A stretch of DNA of 18,851 nucleotides from positions 1-18,851 of the forward strand of contig CAYONM010000050.1 in the NCBI GenBank assembly GCA_964405325.1, written 5' to 3'. The DNA is from CAYONM01 sp964405325 (GTDB taxonomy: Bacteria > Planctomycetota > UBA11346). The notes beneath the pieces are model-generated. The model made no database searches. It saw only the letters and a program-made list of their open reading frames with translations, and had not been told where the DNA came from. Shown piece by piece: positions 1 through 6,469 of the stretch. The position numbers were made by a program, and so were the translations under genes. Within the stretch, counting starts at the first letter, position 1. Every line of letters starts with the position of its first letter.

Positions 1-976
1 GGCGACCCCGGCGTGGTGCCGCGGCGGCGCCGACGGGGCAGTCCAGGCGTTCGATGGCCTCGAGCTGCGCGGTCAGGCAGACGCGCAGGCCCTGCAATTG
101 TCGCAGGCCATCTCCGGGTAGCGGAACGGTGGTCTGTAGCGACCAATCGATGGACAGGGCCCGTTCGGTCTGCTGGTCGGGAAATGCCGTGGTCTCGTGT
201 CTCGGCAGATAATTGCCATGTATATTCTTGATCTGGCCGCCGACCGTGGCCTGGAGTCGGAGCGGCAGTTCGCGAAGATCGGGATCTTTGTCCACCTGAC
301 GGGCGAAGGCGGCGGCGAAGTCCTTGCAGGCGATGTCGGCTTCTGGATCGAGCGCATCCTCGCCCAGGCGGACGATAGGGGCCGGGCCGAAGCCGATGCT
401 GATGCCCGATGGCAAGCGCGAGACAATCGGTAGGCAGGCGCTGATATCAGCGGTGATAGGGGCGTAGGTGCCAGGGATGGCTGGATCAGGGCTGACAAAA
501 TCCAGCCGAAGCTTGGCCACCGGCATGGGTGGCAGGCGGATCAGGCCGGTGGTGTCGCCGCTGTCGATGTCGATGGTTTGCTCGGGCTGTGGCTGATCGA
601 GACGCCGGAATAATTGTAGTCGTGTCAGCTGTGTACCACTACCGGAATAGCCGCCGACTTGCAGGTTCATGCCCAGCAGCCAGCGCGATGCAGGTAGTTC
701 CAATTCACACCAGCTGGTATCGTTGTGCGGAAAGGTTGCAACCTCGCCAGTATCGCTGCGCAGGGTGAACTGTTCCAAGGGCAGAAGCTCGCCTTTGATA
801 TCAATGGTGCTCCCATCAATATCCAGTTGATCGCTGGCTTCCGCATCCGTCTGCAGATACAGTTTCGCCTGCTCCGGTGTGGCATCGCTCCAGGACAACA
901 TGAGATCACTGCCGTCGGGATCGACATCCCACGGTCCATCGGGTGAAATGGAGAAGGCGACACGCTTCAGGTTCAA
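1..976 (-). CDS. Partial tail-locus protein of unknown function (C-terminus beyond the window)
   Basis: An open frame of 325 codons runs from 976 off the left edge with no stop. The chosen start is TTG at 976-974, because GGAG lies 8 nt upstream (985-988) and the frame has an in-frame stop at 1025-1027 with no better start in between. The first ATG in this frame is at codon 26. The gene begins 22 nt after the stop of the 164-aa tail gene, so it is the next gene of the same operon. The sequence is acidic, rich in Asp, Leu and Pro, with few Lys, and looks mainly beta-strand and soluble; there is no signal peptide or membrane segment. I do not recognise a family. Its position after the gpI-like gene is where tail-fibre, receptor-binding or accessory baseplate proteins are often encoded, but that is inference only. 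Confidence 0.8.
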   Translation of the reverse strand, partial: MNLKRVAFSISPDGPWDVDPDGSDLMLSWSDATPEQAKLYLQTDAEASDQLDIDGSTIDIKGELLPLEQFTLRSDTGEVATFPHNDTSWCELELPASRWLLGMNLQVGGYSGSGTQLTRLQLFRRLDQPQPEQTIDIDSGDTTGLIRLPPMPVAKLRLDFVSPDPAIPGTYAPITADISACLPIVSRLPSGISIGFGPAPIVRLGEDALDPEADIACKDFAAAFARQVDKDPDLRELPLRLQATVGGQIKNIHGNYLPRHETTAFPDQQTERALSIDWSLQTTVPLPGDGLRQLQGLRVCLTAQLEAIERLDCPVGAAAAPRRGR

Positions 977-998
977 GATTGCGGCTCCAGCGACGGCA

Positions 999-1493
999 TC
1001 AGAACAACACGTCCCAGTCCAGGGTCAGGGCCAATTTCGGGCTGCGGGTGATCAGGCCGAATACCACCCGGTTGTAGAGCACTTCGCTGTCGTCATCGAG
1101 TACTGCCAGAATACCGGCTTCCTGGATGGTCTGATCCTGTGCCGCCGGATCCTCGCGCACATTGAAGGTGGCGCTGATGGTGCGGATGGCGCGGGTGAAG
1201 CCTGCTTCCTCGTCCTCTTCCGTGCCATCGCCGGGCTCCTTGTGATTCGCGGCCTGGCGATCAACCGGCGTTGTCAGAGCAACATCGCCGATGGCCGGGG
1301 CGGTGTCGCCCTCGCCGATCACCATGTCCAGTCGCTTGATTCGTAATTGGCTGATGAACATATTGGCCAGCATACTGCGACCGGCCGTGGTGATCAGATT
1401 CGGGATACGCTGCTGCAAGTGGATGCGGCCCGTTGCGTCGTGTAGGGTCAGCAACACACGCCCGCGGGGTTGGGCCTGGTCTCGAAAGGTCAT
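999..1493 (-). CDS. Small phage-tail-like structural protein (164 aa)
   Basis: The start ATG overlaps the stop of the gpI-like gene (ATGA), with a strong AGGAGGAT 7 nt upstream. The N-terminal half has a pattern familiar from small proteins encoded near tail fibres: an NLITTAGR segment at about residues 32-39, then a Gly-Glu-Gly and Ala-Pro turn and an Asp-Val-Ala-Leu-Thr-Thr stretch ending in Val-Asp-Arg at about residues 60-78. In relatives this reads as 'N-x-I-T-x-x-G ... G-x-G ... A-P ... D-x-x-L ... R'. A very acidic loop (about residues 85-96) follows, then a predicted beta-rich C-terminus. It is probably a baseplate- or fibre-associated structural component. The match is by remembered pattern, so the family is tentative; the reading frame itself is secure. 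Confidence 0.85.
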   Translation of the reverse strand: MTFRDQAQPRGRVLLTLHDATGRIHLQQRIPNLITTAGRSMLANMFISQLRIKRLDMVIGEGDTAPAIGDVALTTPVDRQAANHKEPGDGTEEDEEAGFTRAIRTISATFNVREDPAAQDQTIQEAGILAVLDDDSEVLYNRVVFGLITRSPKLALTLDWDVLF

Positions 1494-3103
1494 GGAGTAT
1501 CCTCCTCAGCAGCGAAATAGGTGTCATCAAAGCGGGCGTCGTTGAAATTGCCGCTGCCATCACCGAAAATGGCGGCGTCGAAGCGTGTTTCATCGAATAC
1601 GGCAGTTCGCATGTCGACGAAGCGTGACTGATTGAAGCGGGTGATATCGAAGCGGCTCAGCCAGCCGGCGGCGGGTTCGCGAGGATTGGCGCTGTCGGGT
1701 TCAGGCCGCAGGCGCGCCTGCGGTCGTAAGCGCTCCTGGGCCTGCCCTTCGGTGCGGACCTTCAGTGACACCTTGCGCGATTCGGTGCGGACCAGGTGTT
1801 GATGCACTTCTCGTGGCAGGCTGCGCGGATAATCCACCGAGAAACTAACGCCAGCTGGTCGGCTGCGCTCCAGATAATCGTGCAGCAAACGGTTGAAGCC
1901 GTGGTCGAGCGCTTGTTCGACATAGGCGCTGTGGTGGATGCGCATCAGGACGTGGTTGGCCTGCCGCGTCCACCAGCGCAATTGCAGCCGGGCGCCACCG
2001 AGCTGTGGCTGATCGCCAACGGTGCCGGCTGGAACGTTGTTGATGCCGAAGCGTCGGCAGTCGTTGGCAGTGCAGCCGAATATTTTCCAGTCTTCCGTGC
2101 CGCGCCCCACCGTGGGGGTGCGGGCGATTTTGTGCATGGTGGCGAAAAAACCACACCGGAAACGGTCGTCCTGATCGGCGGCGAAGCGGGCGGTTGCTTC
2201 GCCAAAATGGCTGCCTAATTGCACAAAGTGGCAGCGACCGGTGATATTGACATTGCCGGTCACAGCGTCGCCGTGTGGTGCCAGGCGCGCCCAGGGGTGA
2301 GTGAGCAGGCCATCGTAGGTCTGGAAACGATCGAGTTGCAGGGGGTCGCCGTCGTTTGGTAAGGGTGCCAGGCTGGGGCGGAGCACCAATTGTTCGTTTG
2401 GCTGGATGATTTGAGCGACAATCAGCAATTCACGCCGACTGACATTCATCAGTGATGGATAGACGACGGGCTGATCGCCAGCGCTGAGGATCAGTTCTGG
2501 CACATCCGCCAATAAACCCGTATTGCGCAGAGTCAGTTCCTGTTCGTTGGCAAGCGACGGAATATCCACCTGTTGGCGGATCAGTGGCGTGTCGGTGAGC
2601 CACAGGGCCTGGGCTTGGCCGCGAAACTCGTCGCGCAAGGCCCGGCAGCTGAGGATGGTGGTGTCCCCTTGCAGGCGGAAATGAGCAGCATTGGTTGGTG
2701 GGGTGTTGGCGAAAGTGCTGCGGATATCGCAATCCAGAGCGGCAGCAGCCATGCCCAGCATCGCCACTGGCGTACACAGGCCTTCGCGCATGACGGTGGC
2801 GGTCTGTTGCAGACGATCCCGATAGGCCGCGTCGGTTTCCCAGCCGTGTTTGGGAGTGTGTTGTCGCGGCAGGTCCAGCAGATGGCCCAGATATTCCAGC
2901 ATCGCCTGGCCATCGTCGCGATTGCCATCGGCCAAACGCCACCAGCGGTCGCGGAGGACCTGTTGCTGATCGGCGTCGAAGCAACTGAGTTGATCGGCCA
3001 ATTGATCGCAGAGCCGGCGCACGACGCTAGTTTCCGGTTGCGCGGCATACAGCGCAGGCAACAGGTTGAACAAGCGTTTCCGACGGATCTGCGTATCCAC
3101 CAT
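1490..3103 (-). CDS. gpI-like baseplate/tail protein with a C-terminal Arg-Phe repeat
   Basis: The first 130 or so residues resemble the phage P2 tail protein I family: a Leu-Leu-Pro-Ala-Leu-Tyr start, paired helices with Trp-Trp, a LEYLGHLLDLPR segment and a helix with YRDRLQQTA. P2 gpI helps form the outer baseplate and connects to the fibre. At 537 aa it is much longer than P2 gpI (about 175 aa): residues 140-430 are an added, probably beta-rich region, and the last 60 residues hold spaced Arg-Phe motifs (RFDITRF, SRFVD, TRFDAA, ARFDD). The ATG overlaps the gpJ-like stop by one base (TGATG) and has GGAGA 8 nt upstream. Position directly after gpJ is the usual one. Family assignment is good for the N-terminus and open for the rest. 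Confidence 0.88.
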   Translation of the reverse strand: MVDTQIRRKRLFNLLPALYAAQPETSVVRRLCDQLADQLSCFDADQQQVLRDRWWRLADGNRDDGQAMLEYLGHLLDLPRQHTPKHGWETDAAYRDRLQQTATVMREGLCTPVAMLGMAAAALDCDIRSTFANTPPTNAAHFRLQGDTTILSCRALRDEFRGQAQALWLTDTPLIRQQVDIPSLANEQELTLRNTGLLADVPELILSAGDQPVVYPSLMNVSRRELLIVAQIIQPNEQLVLRPSLAPLPNDGDPLQLDRFQTYDGLLTHPWARLAPHGDAVTGNVNITGRCHFVQLGSHFGEATARFAADQDDRFRCGFFATMHKIARTPTVGRGTEDWKIFGCTANDCRRFGINNVPAGTVGDQPQLGGARLQLRWWTRQANHVLMRIHHSAYVEQALDHGFNRLLHDYLERSRPAGVSFSVDYPRSLPREVHQHLVRTESRKVSLKVRTEGQAQERLRPQARLRPEPDSANPREPAAGWLSRFDITRFNQSRFVDMRTAVFDETRFDAAIFGDGSGNFNDARFDDTYFAAEEDTP

Positions 3104-4560
3104 CAGCCGGTCTCCGTGACCTCGGTGCCAGCCAGTACTGGTTTTTCGCGTTCACGCAGCACGGCAGATTGTCCTGGCGTATCCAAGCGGACCAGCAGGC
3201 CATCGCGGTCGTGGACCAGTTCGAAATACGGCGAGCCGATCTGTTCTTGAACCCCCGGGCTGAGGGCCTCCTTCAGGACGTTGAAGCTGAGTTGGCTGAA
3301 ATCCTGCAGGTCTGTCAAAAGTTGGGTTAGTTTTTCCTGTATCTGTTTTTTCAGGGTCTCGGTACTATCGCTGGCAGTGGCTTTGCGCACGGCATGGGCA
3401 GAGAGCCAGACGGACTGCTGTTCTGGGGTGAGTTCCAGGTCAAAGGGTTGCTCGCCTGCCGGGATGGCCCGTTCGTCGATGCCTACGACCAGGTCGCCTG
3501 CAACGATGTTGCCGTCGTCGCTATGCAGCAGATGCTCGCCCTGTTTGGCTTCGGCGCGCAGTACCAGGTTGGGGGCCAATAATATTTTTTCGATCCGGGC
3601 GCTTCGGACATTGCCGTTCACGCCCAGACCGCGTAGGTAGGCGCGCAATTCTCGCAGAGCCTGGGCGCGGATCGCCTCCTGTTCGGCGGGTGAAGGGTCG
3701 CCTTCCAGGATCAGTTTGCCGATCACGCGGACGTGGACTGGTTTCGCGTGTTCCACTGCCAATTGTACGCCAGCTGGTCGCTGTCGTTGCACGGCATTGG
3801 TGATCGCCTGCATGGCTTCGTTGTCGATGTCGTTCTCATCCGATACCAGTACTCGCAACACACCGGGACGATCCGGGAGACGTTCCTGCACTTCGACCGC
3901 TTCATAGCCGAGTGCACGCACGGCTTCCTCAATAGCGGCGACCGTACCGCTATTTCGACTGCTCAGGGACCGTCTGGCGCGTTCGCGCAGATCCTGATCG
4001 TTTTCGATACCTTGGCGGGGTTGAATATCCTCGGGATTATGTACCTGCTCGACACCGGGTAGGGGGCGCGGCATGATATTCAATTTGCCAGCCAAAATGG
4101 TGTCGTTGGTGGGCTTGTCACTGCGCATGCGTACGAAGACCTTGGTCGCACCAGCGCTGATCTCGCCATCCTCGATGGTCAGGCACGGCGGTTGACCACG
4201 GCCGGCAATCGGAGTGCCGGCGGGAATGGTGATGATATCCGGGGCCGGGGTGGCGCGAGAGAAGGCAACCAGGCCCTCGGCGCGGCCGGTTTGATATCGT
4301 TCAATACCCAGCAGCGCGACCACCTGATCCAGGGCACGACCCTCGGCGGTCTCGATGTAGCCGTCGCGGTAGACCCGTTCCAATTGCCGATAGGCCACCG
4401 CTAGCTCGCGGCTGAAGGCTTCCACCAGGGTACGGACGACACTGCCCGGCTGGGTGTCGGTGATCGCCGCTTGGCCGGGTGCCGGTTCGGCCAGCTTGCC
4501 CAGCATGCCACCAACCAGGTCGGCATAGTCGCGGATCAGAAAGGGGGGCTCAGCGGACAT
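3103..4560 (-). CDS. Baseplate assembly protein J family (gpJ-like)
   Basis: This 485-aa protein has the signatures of the gpJ/Mu gp47 baseplate family, which forms the wedge around the hub and triggers sheath contraction. Visible features are the N-terminal helical region with TDTQPGSVVRTLVEAFSREL at about residues 35-54, the GRALDQVVALLGIER segment near residue 75, the PAGTPI strand typical of the family near residue 113, and an Asn-Asp-x-Asp-Leu-Arg-Glu-Arg motif near residue 190 followed by GTVAAIEEAVRALGYEAVEV. P2 gpJ is about 300 aa, so the C-terminal 150 residues, including a helical Gln/Leu-rich stretch near 395-440, are an extension. The start overlaps the gp25-like gene by 11 nt and GAGGTGA lies upstream. 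Neighbours gp25 and gpI are the expected partners. Confidence 0.93.
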   Translation of the reverse strand: MSAEPPFLIRDYADLVGGMLGKLAEPAPGQAAITDTQPGSVVRTLVEAFSRELAVAYRQLERVYRDGYIETAEGRALDQVVALLGIERYQTGRAEGLVAFSRATPAPDIITIPAGTPIAGRGQPPCLTIEDGEISAGATKVFVRMRSDKPTNDTILAGKLNIMPRPLPGVEQVHNPEDIQPRQGIENDQDLRERARRSLSSRNSGTVAAIEEAVRALGYEAVEVQERLPDRPGVLRVLVSDENDIDNEAMQAITNAVQRQRPAGVQLAVEHAKPVHVRVIGKLILEGDPSPAEQEAIRAQALRELRAYLRGLGVNGNVRSARIEKILLAPNLVLRAEAKQGEHLLHSDDGNIVAGDLVVGIDERAIPAGEQPFDLELTPEQQSVWLSAHAVRKATASDSTETLKKQIQEKLTQLLTDLQDFSQLSFNVLKEALSPGVQEQIGSPYFELVHDRDGLLVRLDTPGQSAVLREREKPVLAGTEVTETG

Positions 4561-4954
4561 CCAGATTCACCTCGAGCTCCAAAGGTTCGTCGTCAGTAAT
4601 GGGCTTCACCGAGGCATGCACGCGCAGCACTCCGGGCACGTCGCTGGTGCTGACGCGTACCTCGACCACTTCGGCGACGCGCGGATCTTGTTTCAGGGTC
4701 AGCCGCACCAAGCGCCGAAGCAGCTGACGGTTGGCCTCGTCCAGGGATTGTCCGATCAATTCGTGCGCCCGGCTGCCGTAGCGACGATGCCCCAGAGTGG
4801 CCAATTCCCCTTGCCGGGTCAGTAGTCGGACCAGAAGCGCCTGGGCCAGATTATCCCGTCCAGAGACTAATTGCAGATCTTGATGCACCGCCAGATCCGC
4901 CTCGGACTGGGCATCGAACATCAGTTTCAAATCGGTCTTCAAGTAATCAGACAT
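4550..4954 (-). CDS. gp25-like baseplate wedge protein
   Basis: The 134-aa product, starting MSDYLKTDLKLMF, matches the T4 gp25/P2 gpW type of baseplate protein in size, position and pattern: a central segment with LAQALLVRLLTRQGELATLGHRRYGSRA, then a helix and a two-strand C-terminus (VAEVVEVRVSTSD, LRVHASVKPI). Members sit at the sheath-baseplate interface and nucleate sheath assembly. An upstream in-frame ATG at 5029 would add 25 residues, but that extension is basic, unlike the family and overlaps the small ORF before it, so 4954 is preferred. The Shine-Dalgarno is weak (GGA about 10 nt upstream), consistent with translational coupling to the upstream 39-aa ORF, whose stop overlaps this start. 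Confidence 0.87.
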   Translation of the reverse strand: MSDYLKTDLKLMFDAQSEADLAVHQDLQLVSGRDNLAQALLVRLLTRQGELATLGHRRYGSRAHELIGQSLDEANRQLLRRLVRLTLKQDPRVAEVVEVRVSTSDVPGVLRVHASVKPITDDEPLELEVNLDVR

Positions 4955-5066
4955 GAATGGAATCCGTGACGAGCGGAAGAATTTCGCCGCGGTACCGCGG
5001 CGCAGATGGCCGGAATATGTTCTGCGCATCTGCGTCTCTGAGTGAGGGAAAACAGGATCCGTTCAT
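4947..5066 (-). CDS. Probable 39-aa micro-gene linking two tail genes
   Basis: A 39-codon ORF starts with ATG overlapping the stop of the 69-aa gene (ATGA) and ends with TGA overlapping the first codons of the gp25-like gene. It has the strongest ribosome binding site in this stretch: GGGGAG about 6 nt before the ATG. It therefore fills the only gap in an otherwise continuous chain of overlapping genes. The product is short and not clearly helical, with a Pro-Arg-Tyr-Arg-Gly segment near residue 28 that reads loosely like the start of some LysM-like tail adaptor proteins; that likeness is weak. It may be a real small protein, a decayed remnant, or a coupling leader for gp25 translation. A perfect palindrome (4985-5002) lies within it. 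Confidence 0.5.
   Translation of the reverse strand: MNGSCFPSLRDADAQNIFRPSAPRYRGEILPLVTDSIHV
4985..5002. repeat. Perfect 18-bp palindrome before the gp25-like gene
   Basis: CGCCGCGGTACCGCGGCG is its own reverse complement. A second inverted repeat, CGCAGATG at 5001-5008 with CATCTGCG at 5027-5034, overlaps its end, so the mRNA here could fold into alternative hairpins about 30 nt before the gp25 start. There is no T-run, so it is not a classical terminator. It could lower gp25 expression relative to upstream genes or act as an mRNA processing site; this is inference. Confidence 0.55.
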
Positions 5067-5272
5067 AGTAATCTCCCCGGGGCGGCGGTGGCGGCAGGGG
5101 TGCAGGCGATACCGGGGGCGACTTTGACTTGGCTCAGGCACTGGCTGAAGGCCTGAGCCACCAGCTCGGCAAAGGCGGTCGCCAGGCGGTTGGCGTGTTC
5201 GCCCTGAAGGCCCTGGGCAGTGACCAGGCCTTTGAACGGCGATTCTAGTTGCGAGGCGGTGGGCGCTGGCAT
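5063..5272 (-). CDS. Small modular tail-locus protein (69 aa, one module)
   Basis: The start MPAPTASQLE is identical to that of the next upstream gene, and the rest follows the same module: a helix with GLQGEHANRLA, a second helix, then SQVKVAPGIA and a terminal Pro-Gly-Arg-Leu-Leu. AAGGA lies 8 nt before the ATG, and the gene begins 9 nt after its paralogue's stop. Two amphipathic helices followed by a Pro/Ala/Thr-rich tail suggest a small oligomerising structural protein. I have a general memory of similar small hypothetical proteins in tail clusters but cannot name a function. One Cys (in SQCLSQ) is not present in the sister modules. Confidence 0.8.
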   Translation of the reverse strand: MPAPTASQLESPFKGLVTAQGLQGEHANRLATAFAELVAQAFSQCLSQVKVAPGIACTPAATAAPGRLL

Positions 5273-5281
5273 GGAGGTCCT

Positions 5282-5725
5282 TCAGATCAGGCTGCCGGGG
5301 CTGGTGGTGGTAAAACCGGCGATCGCGATGCCGGGCGCGACTTGCACCTGGCTGGTGAATTGCATCAGCGCCAATTCCATGGCTTGGCCCATGAAGGCGG
5401 CAATCTTGTTGGCATCTTCACCTTGCAGACCATTGGCTTGAACATGTCCCGAGGCGATGCCTTCAATGGCGCTGGCATGTGGTCCGCCAGCAGGTGGTGG
5501 GGCCAGCATGCCCGGACCGGCGGTGGAACCGCTGCCGGGCGGGGGCGGGGCGGCGGCGGGGATGCCCGGTAGCACCATACCCATGGAGACGAACTGGTTC
5601 AGGGCATCAGCCACGGTAGCGGCCATGGCCTTGGCCAAGTCGTTGGCGTTCTCACCTTCGATGCCGGCGTTCTGCACGGCACTGGTGGCGAGACCTTCCA
5701 ATTGCGAAGCAGTGGGGGCTGGCAT
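5282..5725 (-). CDS. Two-module version of the small tail-locus protein (147 aa)
   Basis: This protein is a head-to-tail fusion of two copies of the module seen in the 69-aa neighbour. Module 1 (about residues 1-74) has GIEGENANDLA, then VLPGI and ends Pro-Gly-Met-Leu; module 2 (about 84-147) has GLQGEDANKIA, then SQVQVAPGIA and ends Pro-Gly-Ser-Leu-Ile. Between them is a Pro/Gly/Ala linker (about 56-83). Start: AAAGG 7-8 nt upstream, 3 nt after the gpV-like stop. Placed between the spike and the gp25 wedge gene, it is probably part of the baseplate or its assembly, but no function is known to me. Confidence 0.82.
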   Translation of the reverse strand: MPAPTASQLEGLATSAVQNAGIEGENANDLAKAMAATVADALNQFVSMGMVLPGIPAAAPPPPGSGSTAGPGMLAPPPAGGPHASAIEGIASGHVQANGLQGEDANKIAAFMGQAMELALMQFTSQVQVAPGIAIAGFTTTSPGSLI

Positions 5726-5728
5726 CGA

Positions 5729-6370
5729 CTAGCCTTTCGCCGTGACCGTACCGCTGCCCACTAGCGGCGCACCAGAGTAGTAGCATTTATGGCTGCCCTC
5801 GGTAATCACCGGAGTGCCATCGCTCCCCAAAGCGATATTACCCGAAGCGTCCACCGTACAGTCGGTACAGCTGATATGGACGTTGCCATCGACGGTAATC
5901 GACAGGTCCTCCTTGCCGGTGACACTGATAGTGCCGTCAGTGGCAATCTGAACGAGGTTTTCACCTGCTTTGACCACCACGTTTTCGTCTTTATCGATAG
6001 CTAGGCTGCAGGCGCCACCGAGCGGCGATTCCAGACGCCACTCGCCCTCGTCGTGTACCGGGGGCCGCATTTCGTCGGAATAGAGGCGGCCGACGATGAT
6101 CGGCCGATTGGCATCGCCACCGACGTACATCACCAGCACCAGATCGCCGACCTGTGGTGTTGAGGCCATTCCGATATGCGGTGTGCACAGCGGTACCTGG
6201 CGCAATTCCAAGTCGCTGCCGCGCAGTTGCACGCTGCATTCGTAGTTGGCTTCGTCGCCCTCGTCGCTGTGGGGAAAGACACTGGTCACCACCGCCACAT
6301 CACCCAGACGCAGACTGGCCAATTCATCCCGGACGATCGCGCGGATGATATCCACCATGTCTGTACTCAT
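5729..6370 (-). CDS. gpV-like baseplate spike protein
   Basis: The 213-aa protein has the architecture of P2 gpV/Mu gp45 spikes, the trimer at the tail tip that pierces the target membrane. Residues 1-20 form a leader helix; about 22-98 form an OB-fold with PHIGMASTPQVGDLVLVMY and the family's GDANRPIIVGRLYSDE; 110-185 consist of short repeating beta-strands typical of the triple-stranded beta-helix; and 186-213 form a tip with His-Lys-Cys and APLVGSGTVTAKG. Spikes of this family often bind an ion through His residues near the tip; here only one His is seen in that motif. No separate PAAR tip gene was found in the window. GGAGG lies 9 nt upstream of the ATG. Confidence 0.92.
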   Translation of the reverse strand: MSTDMVDIIRAIVRDELASLRLGDVAVVTSVFPHSDEGDEANYECSVQLRGSDLELRQVPLCTPHIGMASTPQVGDLVLVMYVGGDANRPIIVGRLYSDEMRPPVHDEGEWRLESPLGGACSLAIDKDENVVVKAGENLVQIATDGTISVTGKEDLSITVDGNVHISCTDCTVDASGNIALGSDGTPVITEGSHKCYYSGAPLVGSGTVTAKG

Positions 6371-6413
6371 TGCTCTGATCCTCCAACATGATTCCGCCCG
6401 TGGCGTATTGATA

Positions 6414-6450
6414 TCAGTCGACAGGCACGCTGCTGCGAACTGTCGACTGA
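6414..6450 (-). repeat. Hairpin in the gap before the spike gene
   Basis: TCAGTCGACAG (6414-6424) and CTGTCGACTGA (6440-6450) are perfect 11-bp inverted arms with a 15-nt loop. They lie in the 99-bp gap between the 652-aa gene and the gpV-like gene. In the transcribed direction the stem is followed by a mixed sequence, not a U-run, so it is more likely an mRNA stability, processing or attenuation element than an intrinsic terminator. Confidence 0.6.
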
Positions 6451-6469
6451 AGACTGCCCCGAAGGACCC

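Noticed and set aside
73..963. Two minus-strand ORFs at 73-498 and 667-963
   Set aside because: Both lie in another frame from the continuous 325-codon frame that has a ribosome site and runs off the left edge; their Ser/Arg/Pro-rich products look like shadows.
4955..5029. Longer gp25 start at 5029
   Set aside because: It would add a basic 25-residue extension not expected in gp25-like proteins and would overlap the 39-aa ORF; the 4954 start gives the usual length.
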